Positions 1-10,410 of a DNA stretch of 64,000 nt are shown here, one piece after another (positions within the stretch are counted from its first letter, which is position 1; every line of letters begins with the position of its first letter). The DNA is taken from assembly GCA_030789695.1 (NCBI GenBank), contig CM061142.1:47433987-47497986 (forward strand). The letters are read 5' to 3'. The notes under the pieces are model-generated. The model worked only from the letters and a program-made list of their open reading frames with translations. It had not been told where the DNA came from and ran no database searches. Made by a program: the position numbers and the translations under genes. Source of the stretch: Scilla litardierei (taxonomy: Eukaryota; Streptophyta; Magnoliopsida; Asparagales; Asparagaceae).

Positions 1-2
1 GT

Positions 3-416
3 TGTCCTATTATTTTATTACGAAATATTGCACCAAAAGACGGGCTCTGCAATGGCACTCGATTGATGGTTGTCAGATGTGCATCACGTGTCATTGAAGC
101 TCAAATTTTAAATGGGGATAAAGCCGGTTGTTTTGTGTTTATTCCAAGAATATCTTTGTCACCATCGGCTACAGAATTACCTTTTCATATGACAAGAAGG
201 CAGTTTCCTGTCCGTGTGACATATGCTATGACGATTAATAAAGCCCAAGGACAATCTGTAAAATTCGTTGGAGTTGATTTGCGGACCCCAGTTTTCAGTC
301 ATGGACATCTTTATGTTGCACTTTCAAGGTGCACATCTTTTGATCGTGTATGTGTCCTTCTTCAGCCCAACATAAATAACACAGTAAACATCGTTTACCC
401 AGAAGTTCTGCTATGA
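3..416 (+). CDS. Helitron RepHel helicase, C-terminal end (partial)
   Basis: The frame is open from position 3 and ends with a stop at 414-416; the N-terminal Rep and most helicase motifs lie outside the window. The 137 residues hold the last PIF1/RecD-like helicase motifs: GDKAG, then TINKAQGQS (the motif that couples ATP hydrolysis to DNA binding), and YVALSRCTS (motif VI). In autonomous Helitrons this protein cuts and unwinds DNA for rolling-circle transposition. No stop or frameshift is visible in the part present. The position upstream of the CTAG end on the same strand fits one element. Confidence 0.85.
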   Translation, partial: CPIILLRNIAPKDGLCNGTRLMVVRCASRVIEAQILNGDKAGCFVFIPRISLSPSATELPFHMTRRQFPVRVTYAMTINKAQGQSVKFVGVDLRTPVFSHGHLYVALSRCTSFDRVCVLLQPNINNTVNIVYPEVLL

Positions 417-698
417 TTTCCAATGAATGATAAAAATTGCATGTAAGTTTTTTAACTTTCTTTCTTTACATTGTTTTATTTATATTATTTGTTTAAATGA
501 TCTTTTAAAAAATTATTATCGATTGTTGTCTAACATGCAGGTATAGCATTATCATACGTTACCAAGCTTTAAAATGTGGACCCACATTACCATATATGGC
601 AGGGTAAGAAATTTTTTCCTTTACTACATTTCATTGCATGACTTAATAGTTTTCGGTATGCATTGTTTGATAAAATATTGGTTTGTATTTTTATATAG

Positions 699-1343
699 AT
701 AGATGATGATGCAGATTTGGAAAAAACTGTAAGTTTCTTATCATAATTCTACATTATATTTTTAATATACTGTGTTTGCATTAACATTTTTCTTCTCACA
801 GGTTCTGTTACTTCAAAACAATCACATAAATGTCAGGCTACGGGGTTATATCGGATTTTGTTTTGATAAGGTATGCATACCGTTACAAACATTCCCATTT
901 TGAAATTAAAAATTAGTGACTGTTTATTATTATTATTATTATTTTCAGCAAATTGCTAAAAGAACTTTACAAGCAACGGCGACGAGTCACATTGAAGACA
1001 AAGCAATCTCCTTTTCCGAGGTAATATAAAAATCTTAGATTTTGTTTTTCAAAATATCCTGTTCATTGACCATCCAAATACCTTTTTTGTTATAGAAGTG
1101 GAAGATGGTTCTTACCGAGCTTGCTTGGTTCCAGAAAGCACGACATCCACCACTCCAACGAAAAAAGGTAAATAAATGTATAAATTTAAAATTTTCCATA
1201 TTATCAAATATATATTCATTTTTCTTAGAAATTTATGTTCTTAATTTATCTAGGTTATTGCTCATCCTATTAACTCTCCACTTTGGATTGAGCTTGACAC
1301 GTCATCTTTTTATAATGTGATGAGTAAAAGGTTTTCTGCTTAA
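699..1343 (+). other. Candidate small spliced ORF downstream of the helicase
   Basis: Five short open segments are bounded by AG and GT in good contexts: 699-728, 802-870, 949-1020, 1096-1167 and 1254-1343. Each is a multiple of three, and in phase 0 they join to about 110 codons ending in TAA at 1341-1343. I recognise no domain. Plant Helitrons often carry an RPA-like gene near the helicase, but I cannot show that here. Several of these segments are open in another frame as well, so the reading is uncertain. RNA evidence would be needed. Confidence 0.3.
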
Positions 1344-3999
1344 ACATGATGAAGGTAATAATAGTGAGTTGTACAAAGTAATTAGATATATCTTCGTTTC
1401 TAATTTTCCTATTCTAATCTATGATTTTATTTTTAATTTTCAGGACACACGGCCCTAGCGTCATATGTAAATTTTGTTGGTTTTAAATGCCGGTGTGAGA
1501 GATGGTGTTTTTGAAATTGGACTGCATGGTTGTTCAATCCAGAATGTATTTTTGTGTATATTTGTTCATAGTTAAGGGTTTTTTCTTTTAGCATATAGTT
1601 TAGGTTGTGTGATATTATAAGTCGATGTAAAAAAATGTTGTCTTAAGTCCTGAAATAGTTCTCTTTCAATTTTATGACGTTTTAGGTTTTGGATTTGCAA
1701 GTAGTATTCTTGATACGAAGCTTTGGGCTGTGTATATTCTGAAACTCTATGAAGTTAGAATCCACTTGGTTTACATGTCTAAAAAATCCCGTTGTTGAAT
1801 GCTTCTACCATAATTGTATTATGTATTTTTTGTTTGTCATGATTGTTAGTTTACATTGTTGGTTTAGGTTTGTTGTATTAAGTAATTTTGGGATAATTCG
1901 GATGTTGGTTGATCGGATAATACTGATGTTATCAATTGACCTTCATGTAACAATTTTAGTTTACGTTATTAGTTGATTGAGTTCTCTTCAATTTTGCCTG
2001 CAAGAATCCATTGAGTTCTATTATGTAATTTTGGCTACTTGACCTTCATGTCATCTGAATGTTCTCTTCGTCCTCTCTATCAAGGTAGCCCTTTTGGTCC
2101 TTTTTGTTATTTGTTGAGCATGTCGCAACTCTTTTTCATCGCATCTTATGGATTTGCAGTTGTCTTCCAAAACCCAGAATCGCTGCTTGCTTGAACTAGA
2201 AGGATTTAGTAGAATTTCGGACCTTCAGTAACAGCAACAACTCATCTTCATATGAGGTTAGCTGTTTTTTGTTCTACCTTTTAAACTGTGATTGCATGCT
2301 TAATATGATGTATACTGGTAATCCTCTATATTACATAATGCTTGATCTATTTGTAGAGAACTATCACTTTCTGAGTTTCCATTTTTTTCTCATTATGAGT
2401 TATACTTGGATTCAAAACTATAGAAATTGTTGAAATTGATGTCTAAAAATTTGATTCTCATTTAAGATGAGATCCATATATAGAAATTTTTGATTCATTC
2501 TTGATTCCCATCATTTAATAGACATTTTGTATAAACTTTAGACTATTTATTAGTGTTCATAAAAAAATAAGTTTTTAAGATGCTTTCACTATAAACAACA
2601 CTGGCTTGAATAATATATGATGTACGTTAGGTTTTGGCTAATCTGAAATTGAGTTAACATGATATAAAATAAGTTTGATGATGGATGACCAATGTAGGTC
2701 TGAAATTGAGTGAATAATATATGATGGATGACCAATAACTGCCATCTCTCTTCTTGAATTGTTTAAAATATTGTAGTTTCAGTATCAAACGAGGTATACA
2801 TGTTTAATTTAAGTCTGAAAAATATTAATACAGGTCTTACTCCCGTAATCAACACTGAAACATATGAGACCTGGGTTCAGATATATCTTTAGGTATCTTT
2901 GTCCTATACCATGTATCATTCTTTATTGTCCTGCTATTTGATGTGCTAATACTTCAGTTTTTTTGTTGAGTCATCTGCAATTGATGTTCTACAGCGACTT
3001 TTTAATTTACCCATGTTGTAGAAATGTGTCTTCAGAGTTTTTTGTGATTTTTGTGTCATCTTTGGATTTTTTGGACATCAATTAAATATGGAGAAGGGAA
3101 GTGATTGAGATGATACAGTTAAAGCTAATGCCCAATACATGTGATTTGTCATTTGTTAAAGCTAAAGCTAAAGCCTCAATTTTGTTAATGTCCAAGTTAA
3201 AGCTAATGCCCAAGTGATTTGTCATTTGTCATTTATCATTTGTTAAAGCTAATTGAGGATATGTGATTTGTTAAAGCCCAAGTTAAAGCTATTTGAGGAT
3301 ACATGTGATTTGTCATTTGTTAATGCCCAAGTTAAAGCTAATGCCTCAATTTTATCATTTGTTTTTCTAATCACTGTGTTCTAAGATTCATGTATAAAAG
3401 TTGTTGTACTTTGTGCCCTCCTTTGCTATACTGCAAGCTTAATGTCAAATAATTTTTTTTGACATGTTGCTATGTTGAGTGTCATGGTGAACATATTGGT
3501 AAGATGTGATATATGTGATTTGCTTATACTTTAGTCTACATGCATTTTCACTTTCTTGATGAAACTAGAGACCTTTCATATGAGGTTTTATATCTTTTGA
3601 TGAGTACCTTTCATTGGCACTAGGAGTGAAGATTACGTCGGTTATTATCAATGTTTGTGGATTGCAAATACATTTCGAAAACCTCCCATGAACTGTGTAG
3701 GAAAACAAAAATTTTTTTAAGATATATATGAGTTCAGTATATGCACCAAAAAGGAAATAAATATGCCATAATCCTAAAGAATCAAACCTCATTATGCCAA
3801 CAAAGAACCTCATTTAATAAATTGTGAACCCCAGCCAAGAAATGCATTTTTGATTAATTGGATAGATTAATGGTAATTCCAACACATGCACACTATATTT
3901 ATCATGCATCAAAAAGGTGTGCATGAAGGTGGAATTATTTGATAGCAAATGCTAATCTAAGATGATAATTACTATTAATAATAACCATAATGTAACACT
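1344..3999. other. Helitron interior without recognised gene
   Basis: AT-rich sequence with only short ORFs. Two short open segments with splice-like edges (near 2160-2235 and 2835-2892) were seen but match nothing I know. The repeat at 3112-3365 is listed separately. Confidence 0.5.
3112..3365 (+). repeat. Imperfect short repeat cluster (GTTAAAGCTAATGCC / TGATTTGTCATTTGTTA)
   Basis: Two phrases, GTTAAAGCTAATGCC and GTGATTTGTCATTTGTTA, recur several times in shuffled order, with GCCTCAATTTT and TTGAGGATA between them. It looks like degenerate tandem duplication inside the Helitron; no coding potential. Confidence 0.7.
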
Positions 4000-4013
4000 A
4001 GAAAATTTCTTAC

Positions 4014-4690
4014 CTTTAAGCATTCGAGGAAATACTTGCCTTCGATATTCAAACTAGATAATGTTGCCTCCTTCAAAAAAAGCTCTGCAGTATTTGAATT
4101 GTGAGTAAACATAACCCCAAAGATTCTATGCAGAAGAAGCTATTACCCAATATAACACTGGAATTTAAAAAAACCAAGGTATGGGTTTTTAATATCACAT
4201 TCTAATAGCAAAGTAATCATGAGAAATTCTACAATGTTCAATAAGAAATAGGATAAAACGAGAGCTTTTGTTGGGGGTTTGAATGGTAGGCTGCACCGAT
4301 TTGGTATATTAAGCATTAAGAAAGATTGTAATTAGAGGAAACGATGAGATTACTTTCAACAAAAGGATAATGATTCTCATAAACTTTAATATTCAATGTC
4401 CAATAGTTTTCCCTTGCTCATCTTTATATTTGTGGTTAGGCTCTCCAATTGATCATTGAGAAGCATCTCCAAATTGACAATTGCAGAAATATCAATAGTT
4501 CCTAACGATTAGAAATACTACCATCAAAACAAATGGTTGTTAACAACATGTTTCAGGCTAGAAATAACCGTATGTTTCACTGATAAGATAGGAGGTATCA
4601 AGTTCTTATCAGGAAATGCAGAAAGCTCCAAGTTACCATTGTCCAGTAAAGTAAGATCGCCTCAAAGCAATCAATATTTTCTCCTTGAGT
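4014..4690 (-). pseudogene. Possible captured exons of an F-box/LRR-like gene, reverse strand
   Basis: On the minus strand the segment from about 4076 to 4014 is open, leucine-rich, and ends exactly at a GTAAGA donor (4013-4012). Upstream, 4690-4430 reads as broken leucine-rich sequence of the kind found in plant F-box/FBD proteins, with several stops. The family call rests on general resemblance only. Its orientation is opposite to the helicase. Confidence 0.25.
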
Positions 4691-5087
4691 GCAAGAATAA
4701 GCAAAGCTGAGCACAATGGACATTAAGATTTCACAATCAATTTTTTTCATGGCACATTGAACTCATGTTATACAGAAAATAAAATAATAATTTCTCATAC
4801 ATGCATTATCATGTCAGAAGTGTATCAGTCAAAGAACTTCCAAGTTCATCAATTTGATATGCATTCAAACCATAAAAATGAATCATTGTGCTATATCATA
4901 TGATTACTTTTTATAACTTACATCAATAAGTTATTTGACTGTTATAAGAACTTACTTAAATAACCTGCTTATAACTTATTTCTATATCATATGGTTTCTT
5001 ATATAAGTGGTTATAATAGGAGCTGATGCGAATATTATAATAAGTGGTTGTTTCAATTTGTATAATTTTTTTCTTCTATTGAGTAAC

Positions 5088-5330
5088 AGATGAGGCATCT
5101 TCCAGCATTGCCAAAGCTCGCGAACAACTGGAGAGTGATCTTAAGCCATACACTGCTGAATTCTGCAAATTCGATCCCAATGCTGTAAGCTAAGTTTGTT
5201 GGCTTAAATGTGTATGGCTTAAATGTGTATGGCTTAAATATGTAATTCCATCTCATTTGGGCTTGACAGATTTGAGGCTCGAAAGAAATTATGGGCAGAA
5301 CTTGAAGAGATTGGTCTGTCAGTAAAATAG
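5088..5330 (+). pseudogene. Captured two-exon fragment of an unidentified gene
   Basis: A charged open segment (about 5088-5184, containing AKAREQLESDLKPYTAEF) ends at a GTAAGC donor. A second open segment (5268-5330) follows an AG acceptor, contains ARKKLWAELEEIG and ends in a stop. The splice-site edges and protein-like composition argue for a captured gene piece. I do not recognise the parent gene. The phases do not join cleanly, as expected of a decayed copy. Confidence 0.35.
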
Positions 5331-5921
5331 GAGCATTATACTTTACGAGTTTCACGGTCCCAGCATGGTGGTGAAGTATGATAAAATAGTATGTCTTTTT
5401 TTGCCTTAAATATTATCAGCATGGTGATTCATACCCGAATGATTAATACTATATTATCAGCATGGTGATTCATACTATATATTTAAAGCACCCAAAATAA
5501 CAGAATCAACATTTTGAGAGGCTAATCTTTTTTTGCTTTAAATATTATCAGCATGTCATTTAGTTTCAACATTCTAGAGTATGAATCATTCGGGTGTGTA
5601 AACTTTGTACCGATTCTCTCTTTTGTTTATATCCTACTTTCAAATGTTGGCCATTAATGTAGATATATAAACACTGGTTGACAAACATCAAAGACTGGTG
5701 TATAATCAGGTAGTTGGGGTGGGGTATATCAACAACCTACTGGATACACAAACAATTACTATTTGATTTCTTTCTAAAATAGTTTTCAATATAGTTTTCA
5801 ATGTTTATTATCAGTGAACTTGATTGTGTTGAATGAAATTCTGATTTGTATTAGCAATTGCTCTTTATGACAATTTAGTCAAATGAGGGGTTAAACCAAA
5901 TCACACATGCACGCACACACA

Positions 5922-5992
5922 CCCCCCCACCCCTCCCCCCTCCCCCCTCCCCCCCTCCCCCTCCCCCCCCCCAAAAAAAACAAAAAAAAACA
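5922..5992 (+). repeat. Poly-C / CCCCT low-complexity tract followed by A-tract
   Basis: CA-rich start, then about 50 nt of C with scattered T and A, then two A-runs. Low complexity; ORFs over it are not genes. Confidence 0.9.
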
Positions 5993-6685
5993 CTCGGTTT
6001 GTCCATTGTGGTATATTTGATGATTTATTCCAGGGTGCATTACTTGAGAGTTGGGTGTCATTTGAAGAATTCAGTTTGAAGAATTCAGTGTGATGAAATG
6101 GCAGAAGCAATGTCTCTAACAATATAAGATACAGTTTGGTGCCATCTCAGAATATAGCTCCAAACAAAGCACATGGAACATTTCTTTTTCTTCATTGATC
6201 TCTACCAGAAATAAGAATTAGAAGACTAAGAAAGTAAAGAAAGTGCTTATGATTTAATCAAAACATATATTCTAGATATCCTCCCAAACTAGAAGAGAAA
6301 TGCATACTGTTTTACCATGGGCCATGTCAAAAATACTTCTACATGGAAATGTATGCAGATTTAAACATGACCCAGAACCCATTGCTTCTGAAAAGAATAT
6401 AAGCTTTGATTAGATATTCATAAAATAAATCAACCCTTACAGAATTGCAAATGGATCAGAATTTTCTTTGATTGAACATGTGTCTATTGTAATGGGGACA
6501 AGTGAAGCATCTTTCTGCCAATTTGAGGCTTGGGTATGCAAATTTTGTTCTTACAATTGCTGACAATGACCTTTGGTATCATGAATTAATCTTTATGAAT
6601 GAAATTTGTACATGCCCAATTGATAATAATCATGAAAATTGATAGAAAAAAGATAAAATTTTCTTTGTTATATTTTCTATCAATT

Positions 6686-6815
6686 CTGCCTTGGGTATGA
6701 ATTTGGTCTTTGTTCTATCAAATTTTGCATTCTATCAATTTGGTCTTTGTTCTATCAAATTCTGTCTTGGGTCTTTGTCCTATAAAATTTTCTTTGTTCT
6801 ATCAATTCTGAGTTT
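6686..6815 (+). repeat. Tandem TTCTATCAATTTGGTCTTTG-like repeat
   Basis: About five degenerate copies of a 20-25-nt unit containing TTCTATCAA and GGTCTTTG. The ORF here is only a product of the repeat. Confidence 0.7.
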
Positions 6816-7196
6816 TAACAAATTTTATCTTTGTCTATGCAAATTTCACCAAAGAAATATCACAGTGCACTAGCTAAAATACAATAAATAGGAGAGACTG
6901 ATAGCAGCGTCCACTGCCTACCAAATAGCAGGGACGGATGAATTGGAAACATAAATTTTGTTGAGATCGGTTCCATTTTGCATTTTTTTGATGTTTTCAT
7001 AGAATGTGGAGCTTCCGTATCTTATGTTTTGAGTTATCAGTTATGTGAATTCTTTTTTGCTGTCAAATAGCATGGACGGATGAATTCTTTTTTGTCTCAG
7101 AAATTGTATATCTTGCTGCTTAATTTCTTTACTATTTCACAGACCATGATTATCATTGCCTGGCATGAAGGCTCACAGAAGGTCACAACAAAGGTG

Positions 7197-7470
7197 ATGT
7201 CGAACATGGTGGCATGTGTTGATGAATATCTCCCCTTACACTTTTGACTCGATTGGGATTGCCATCAGAGTCTCCGTTCTTGGTGCAGCTTTGGTACTCT
7301 TCTAATCTTGCTTTCTAATCTCGCTTTCATCGATTATTTCCCTTCAATTTTTCAGTGTTTTCATTTCGGATCATTTGTGATGATTTCAGTGGATTCATAT
7401 CACGGGGAGCTGCTTAATTGGTGCCGCAATCAAAGTTCCCCGCATCACCTCGAAGAAAAATCCTCTACAA
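7197..7470 (+). pseudogene. Captured fragment of V-ATPase proteolipid subunit c''
   Basis: Two segments match the start of plant vacuolar H+-ATPase subunit c'' (membrane rotor proteolipid). The first (7197 to about 7292) has an ATG and then ISPYTF, IGIAI and VSVLGAA. The second begins after an acceptor AG at 7388-7389 and reads W.I.ITGS.LIGAAIK.PRITSK (7390 to about 7450). The intron position inside ...GAA/W...ITG is kept. The copy is truncated after the first part of the protein and has substitutions, so it is not functional. This is family knowledge recalled from plant VHA-c'' proteins, not a search result. Confidence 0.75.
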
Positions 7471-7860
7471 TGTCACACAAATAAGAGAAAGGTGGAATTT
7501 TGTAAATCTCAGTGTGTTCTGTGGCGTGTGCACATGGATGACATTATGATTTTGGGTATAATTGTTTGTTTTAAGTGAGAATACATTTCATTGCAATTCA
7601 ACTGACTCAACTGACATGTTGCTTCTCATTGAATTTCTGATTCAATTTCAGGATTTTATGCGGCATTTTGGTTTAATGATTTAGATTGTAAGCAAAGTGG
7701 ACATTAGTTGGATTTTAATTTGTGCCATAGTTGTCTTAAATCAGTAGACTTTTAGCGTGTCAGCATCAGCACCCATATCTATCGCTCCGTCTTCCTATGC
7801 TTTTCTTGATCAAGGTCTAAATTAAAATTTAAATTTGTGGTGTTTTGAATATTAGATTTA

Positions 7861-8079
7861 GGATTTGGCTGGGAACTCGGGAGGGACATAAAGAAGACCA
7901 GTATTATCCTGAGAGACATTCAACTGGGGGTGAGGACTAATGAGGAGTTCGTGAAGCTGCTGGCTTGGATCATGATTTCTAATGGTGGAGTGCTGTCGAA
8001 CATTTATCAAGTGCTGATGTCCAAAAAGCTGGGAAAGGGGGTGGCCATTGAGATTGAATCAGCGTCTCAAGAGTTTTAA
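7861..8079 (+). pseudogene. Captured C-terminal exon of histone H2A.X
   Basis: After an AG acceptor-like site the sequence reads (with one base deleted near 7880) LAGN, then a diverged form of the plant H2A docking-domain region: RDIKKT, LRDIQL, VRTNEE, KLL, SNGGVL, NIYQ, then GKG and the ending SASQEF plus a TAA at 8077-8079. SQEF is the H2A.X phosphorylation motif of plants. Many core residues are replaced and the N-terminal exon is missing, so this is a dead gene piece carried by the Helitron. Confidence 0.88.
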
Positions 8080-8944
8080 AGATCCATCTTTATTTATAAA
8101 AAAATATTATTTGGCTTTTCTCTTCATTCTATGTTTTTTGGTATGTAATTAGTAGTTAGAATGTGGATGATGATGATCTGATAAGAAATGGTGGAGAAAA
8201 ACGAGTTGGGGGTTATAATTTCCCAGGTAATATGTTGATTTGCACTTGCACGTAATATGTTGATTTGCAGGGTTAAATTTTTTGTGGTGCCTCAGAAATT
8301 GATTCGTGTGTTTGAATGAAAATGTTTGATCTCATTGGCAGAATTTGGTTCTAACTTATGTTGCTTAATCCACTGAGAAAACAAAAAAAAGGAGAGAACT
8401 AAGAATTAGTTCCGTGCCTTGAAATTTTAAATGGAAATTTATTGAAAATAATGATGGCATGCTAGCCTTGCGTAATATATTGGGCAAATTGTTTGATATT
8501 AATTTTGAAAAAGAAAAAAAATGATTTTGTTGATCTTAAGTTTGCATCAATGATTGATGCACAAAATGTCATTAGAGATGTGAGGTACAGCTCCATGGGC
8601 AACTGCCAAGTTTGAAAGCAGTATATATCTATTGGAAATTCAATAACCATTTAGGAAATCAGTTCTTTATTTAGGAAATCAAGAACTGCCACTAATCTGC
8701 AACGAAATGTCGGTGTAATCCGATACTAATTATGCCTGGTGGTAAGTTACGGACAAACTGATATAAATATGCAAACATCACAGTTCACTGGTAATATGTA
8801 GTGATAGCTCAGGTAGAAATATAAGATTAATTCATATTGTTTCTGGGCCAAAATCATGTGTTGGTAGAGTACATTATAATATGGTTCTAATACGATGCTT
8901 AGCCACGACAAATGCCATGTTGCGCTTCAAGAACATCAGTTGTT

Positions 8945-9135
8945 AGCCGGGCCGAGGTCGCTAAATTTTTTTACGCTAATTTGTTGTTCCTCGAATTTGT
9001 TGTTCCGAGCTGAAGGCCACTAAATTTTTTTACGCTACTTTGTTATTCAGCACCGACAACGCCCGCACCGAATTTGTTGTTCCGCATCGAAGGCGCCCGT
9101 GCCGCTAAATATTTTTACGCTAATTTGTTCTTTTA
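8945..9135 (+). repeat. About 75-bp tandem repeat next to the Helitron 3' end
   Basis: Three degenerate copies of a unit containing GCTAAATTTTTTTACGCTAA, TTTGTTGTTCC and a GC-rich link (for example GAAGGCGCCCGTGCC). Subterminal repeats are common near Helitron 3' ends. Confidence 0.8.
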
Positions 9136-9198
9136 AATTTTGGTTACGGAAATAATTTTTTGGGGAACAAAGATTTTGTGGGGGAAATCTTAAATGAT

Positions 9199-9227
9199 CC
9201 GTGCCCGCGGGCACGGGCTATGACTAG
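9199..9227 (+). other. Helitron 3' terminus: hairpin plus CTAG
   Basis: CCGTGCCCGCGGGCACGG (9199-9216) is a perfect palindrome, followed by 7 nt, CTAG (9224-9227) and T of the target. This is the canonical termination signal for rolling-circle transposition. Confidence 0.85.
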
Positions 9228-10410
9228 TATATATATATATATAGCATATATACACAAATGATCCCAAATCAAAAAGAGAGAAGGATATACAAGAATTTTC
9301 TCCTTTTTTTGGTTTTGGGAAGTTTGGAGCTAAGATATTAATAACGGGGGAAATGCCAAATACTAGAGTCGCTAAGGGGAGATTCACCAATGATTTTAAA
9401 ATAGAGAATTAATGTTCAAGATATGTGGAGAAAGAAATAAATATGTATCTCAGTTCACTCTATAAGACGTGCATGACAACTTCAGCAGGGTAATCTAATC
9501 TACTCAGTTTCGATCACAAAAAAGCAAAACTAATCCAGATTTATCATAGCTAACATCATTCAATCATCCTGAAGTGAAGTGTACAAATCATGCAAATAGA
9601 AGTGATATAGGAAAAGAAAACGGTACTCCAGATATAAGCATCCAATGCGTGAATCTTGGTGTGTTTTCTGCGATAGCATACATATGAATATTCAGACTCA
9701 GCTAATAATAAAATTTCATCCATTTTCATGCGGAAAAAGTGTGGGTTACTATCTCTAAATGCAAGGCAAATCACAGCATATGATATCAGAAATAAAATCT
9801 AAGACATGACAAATATAGCATGCATATAGAGAAAGCTAACTCCATGTCATCATCATCACAGAAAAATCATCTCTAGCATGAGATGGAAGAAGTAAAAGAT
9901 AAAAAGGGGAAAATAAAACTAATTACAATGCAGCACACAAAGAAAATAAGAAAAACGTGATGCATTGTAAAAAAAAGAAAAAGTGATGAAAATGAGTGCA
10001 AATGCGGAAAATGGCGTGAAAAAACTAAAAATAAAGGTGGTAAATCGAAAAGGACGTGAGAACTCACTCCCCCAAGCTAAAGTGCACAGTGTCCTCAATG
10101 TGCGAAGTGTGGCACACCGAGAGACGTGTAATGTGAGGGGAAGGTGAGGATGCATGCATGATGAAAAAGAAATAAAAAGATCAAAATGAAAAATATGATG
10201 CAGACATGATGCATGCAGATATAGGAGTGAATCAGATATAAGAGTGTGACACCAAAAATCTCTCCCTCTCTCCCAAAAAAATGATATAGAAAGATATGAA
10301 CAAAATGTGGATCCAAAAACGGTGAGGGGAGGGGGGGTGGGCAAAAATCATCAGGACCAAGCAGAGACGGGCAGCATGACGACAAAAAAGATCAATGGCA
10401 TCAAGGGTGC
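9228..10410 (-). other. Element C long 3' untranslated region
   Basis: Homologous to 38828-40030 of element B. It holds a conserved polypurine-like AGCTTGGGGGAG (plus-strand complement at 10067-10078). A 72-codon ORF (9556-9774) recurs in B but most differences change the amino acid, so it is not treated as a gene. Confidence 0.75.

Larger units (their letters stand above)
1..9227 (+). mobile_element. Helitron, 3' part (5' end outside window)
   Basis: A rolling-circle transposon read on the plus strand. Seen: the C-terminal part of a Helitron-type helicase at the left edge, and at 9199-9227 a perfect 18-bp palindrome followed 7 nt later by CTAG and then a T, the standard Helitron 3' end. It sits in a TA-rich target inside element C: the sequence right of 9227 continues the C 3' region, as shown by alignment with the same region of element B near 40000. 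Between the two ends lie about 8.8 kb of AT-rich DNA with short exon-like pieces of other genes (H2A.X, V-ATPase c'' and others), as expected for Helitron gene capture. Alternative: two overlapping Helitron remnants rather than one. Confidence 0.75.

Noticed and set aside
5901..6122. Gly/Glu-rich ORF on the minus strand
   Set aside because: Produced by the poly-C tract at 5922-5992.
9556..9774. 72-codon ORF conserved in elements C (9556-9774) and B (39487-39705)
   Set aside because: Same length in both, but of about a dozen base differences nearly all change the amino acid; no purifying selection, so conserved DNA rather than a gene.
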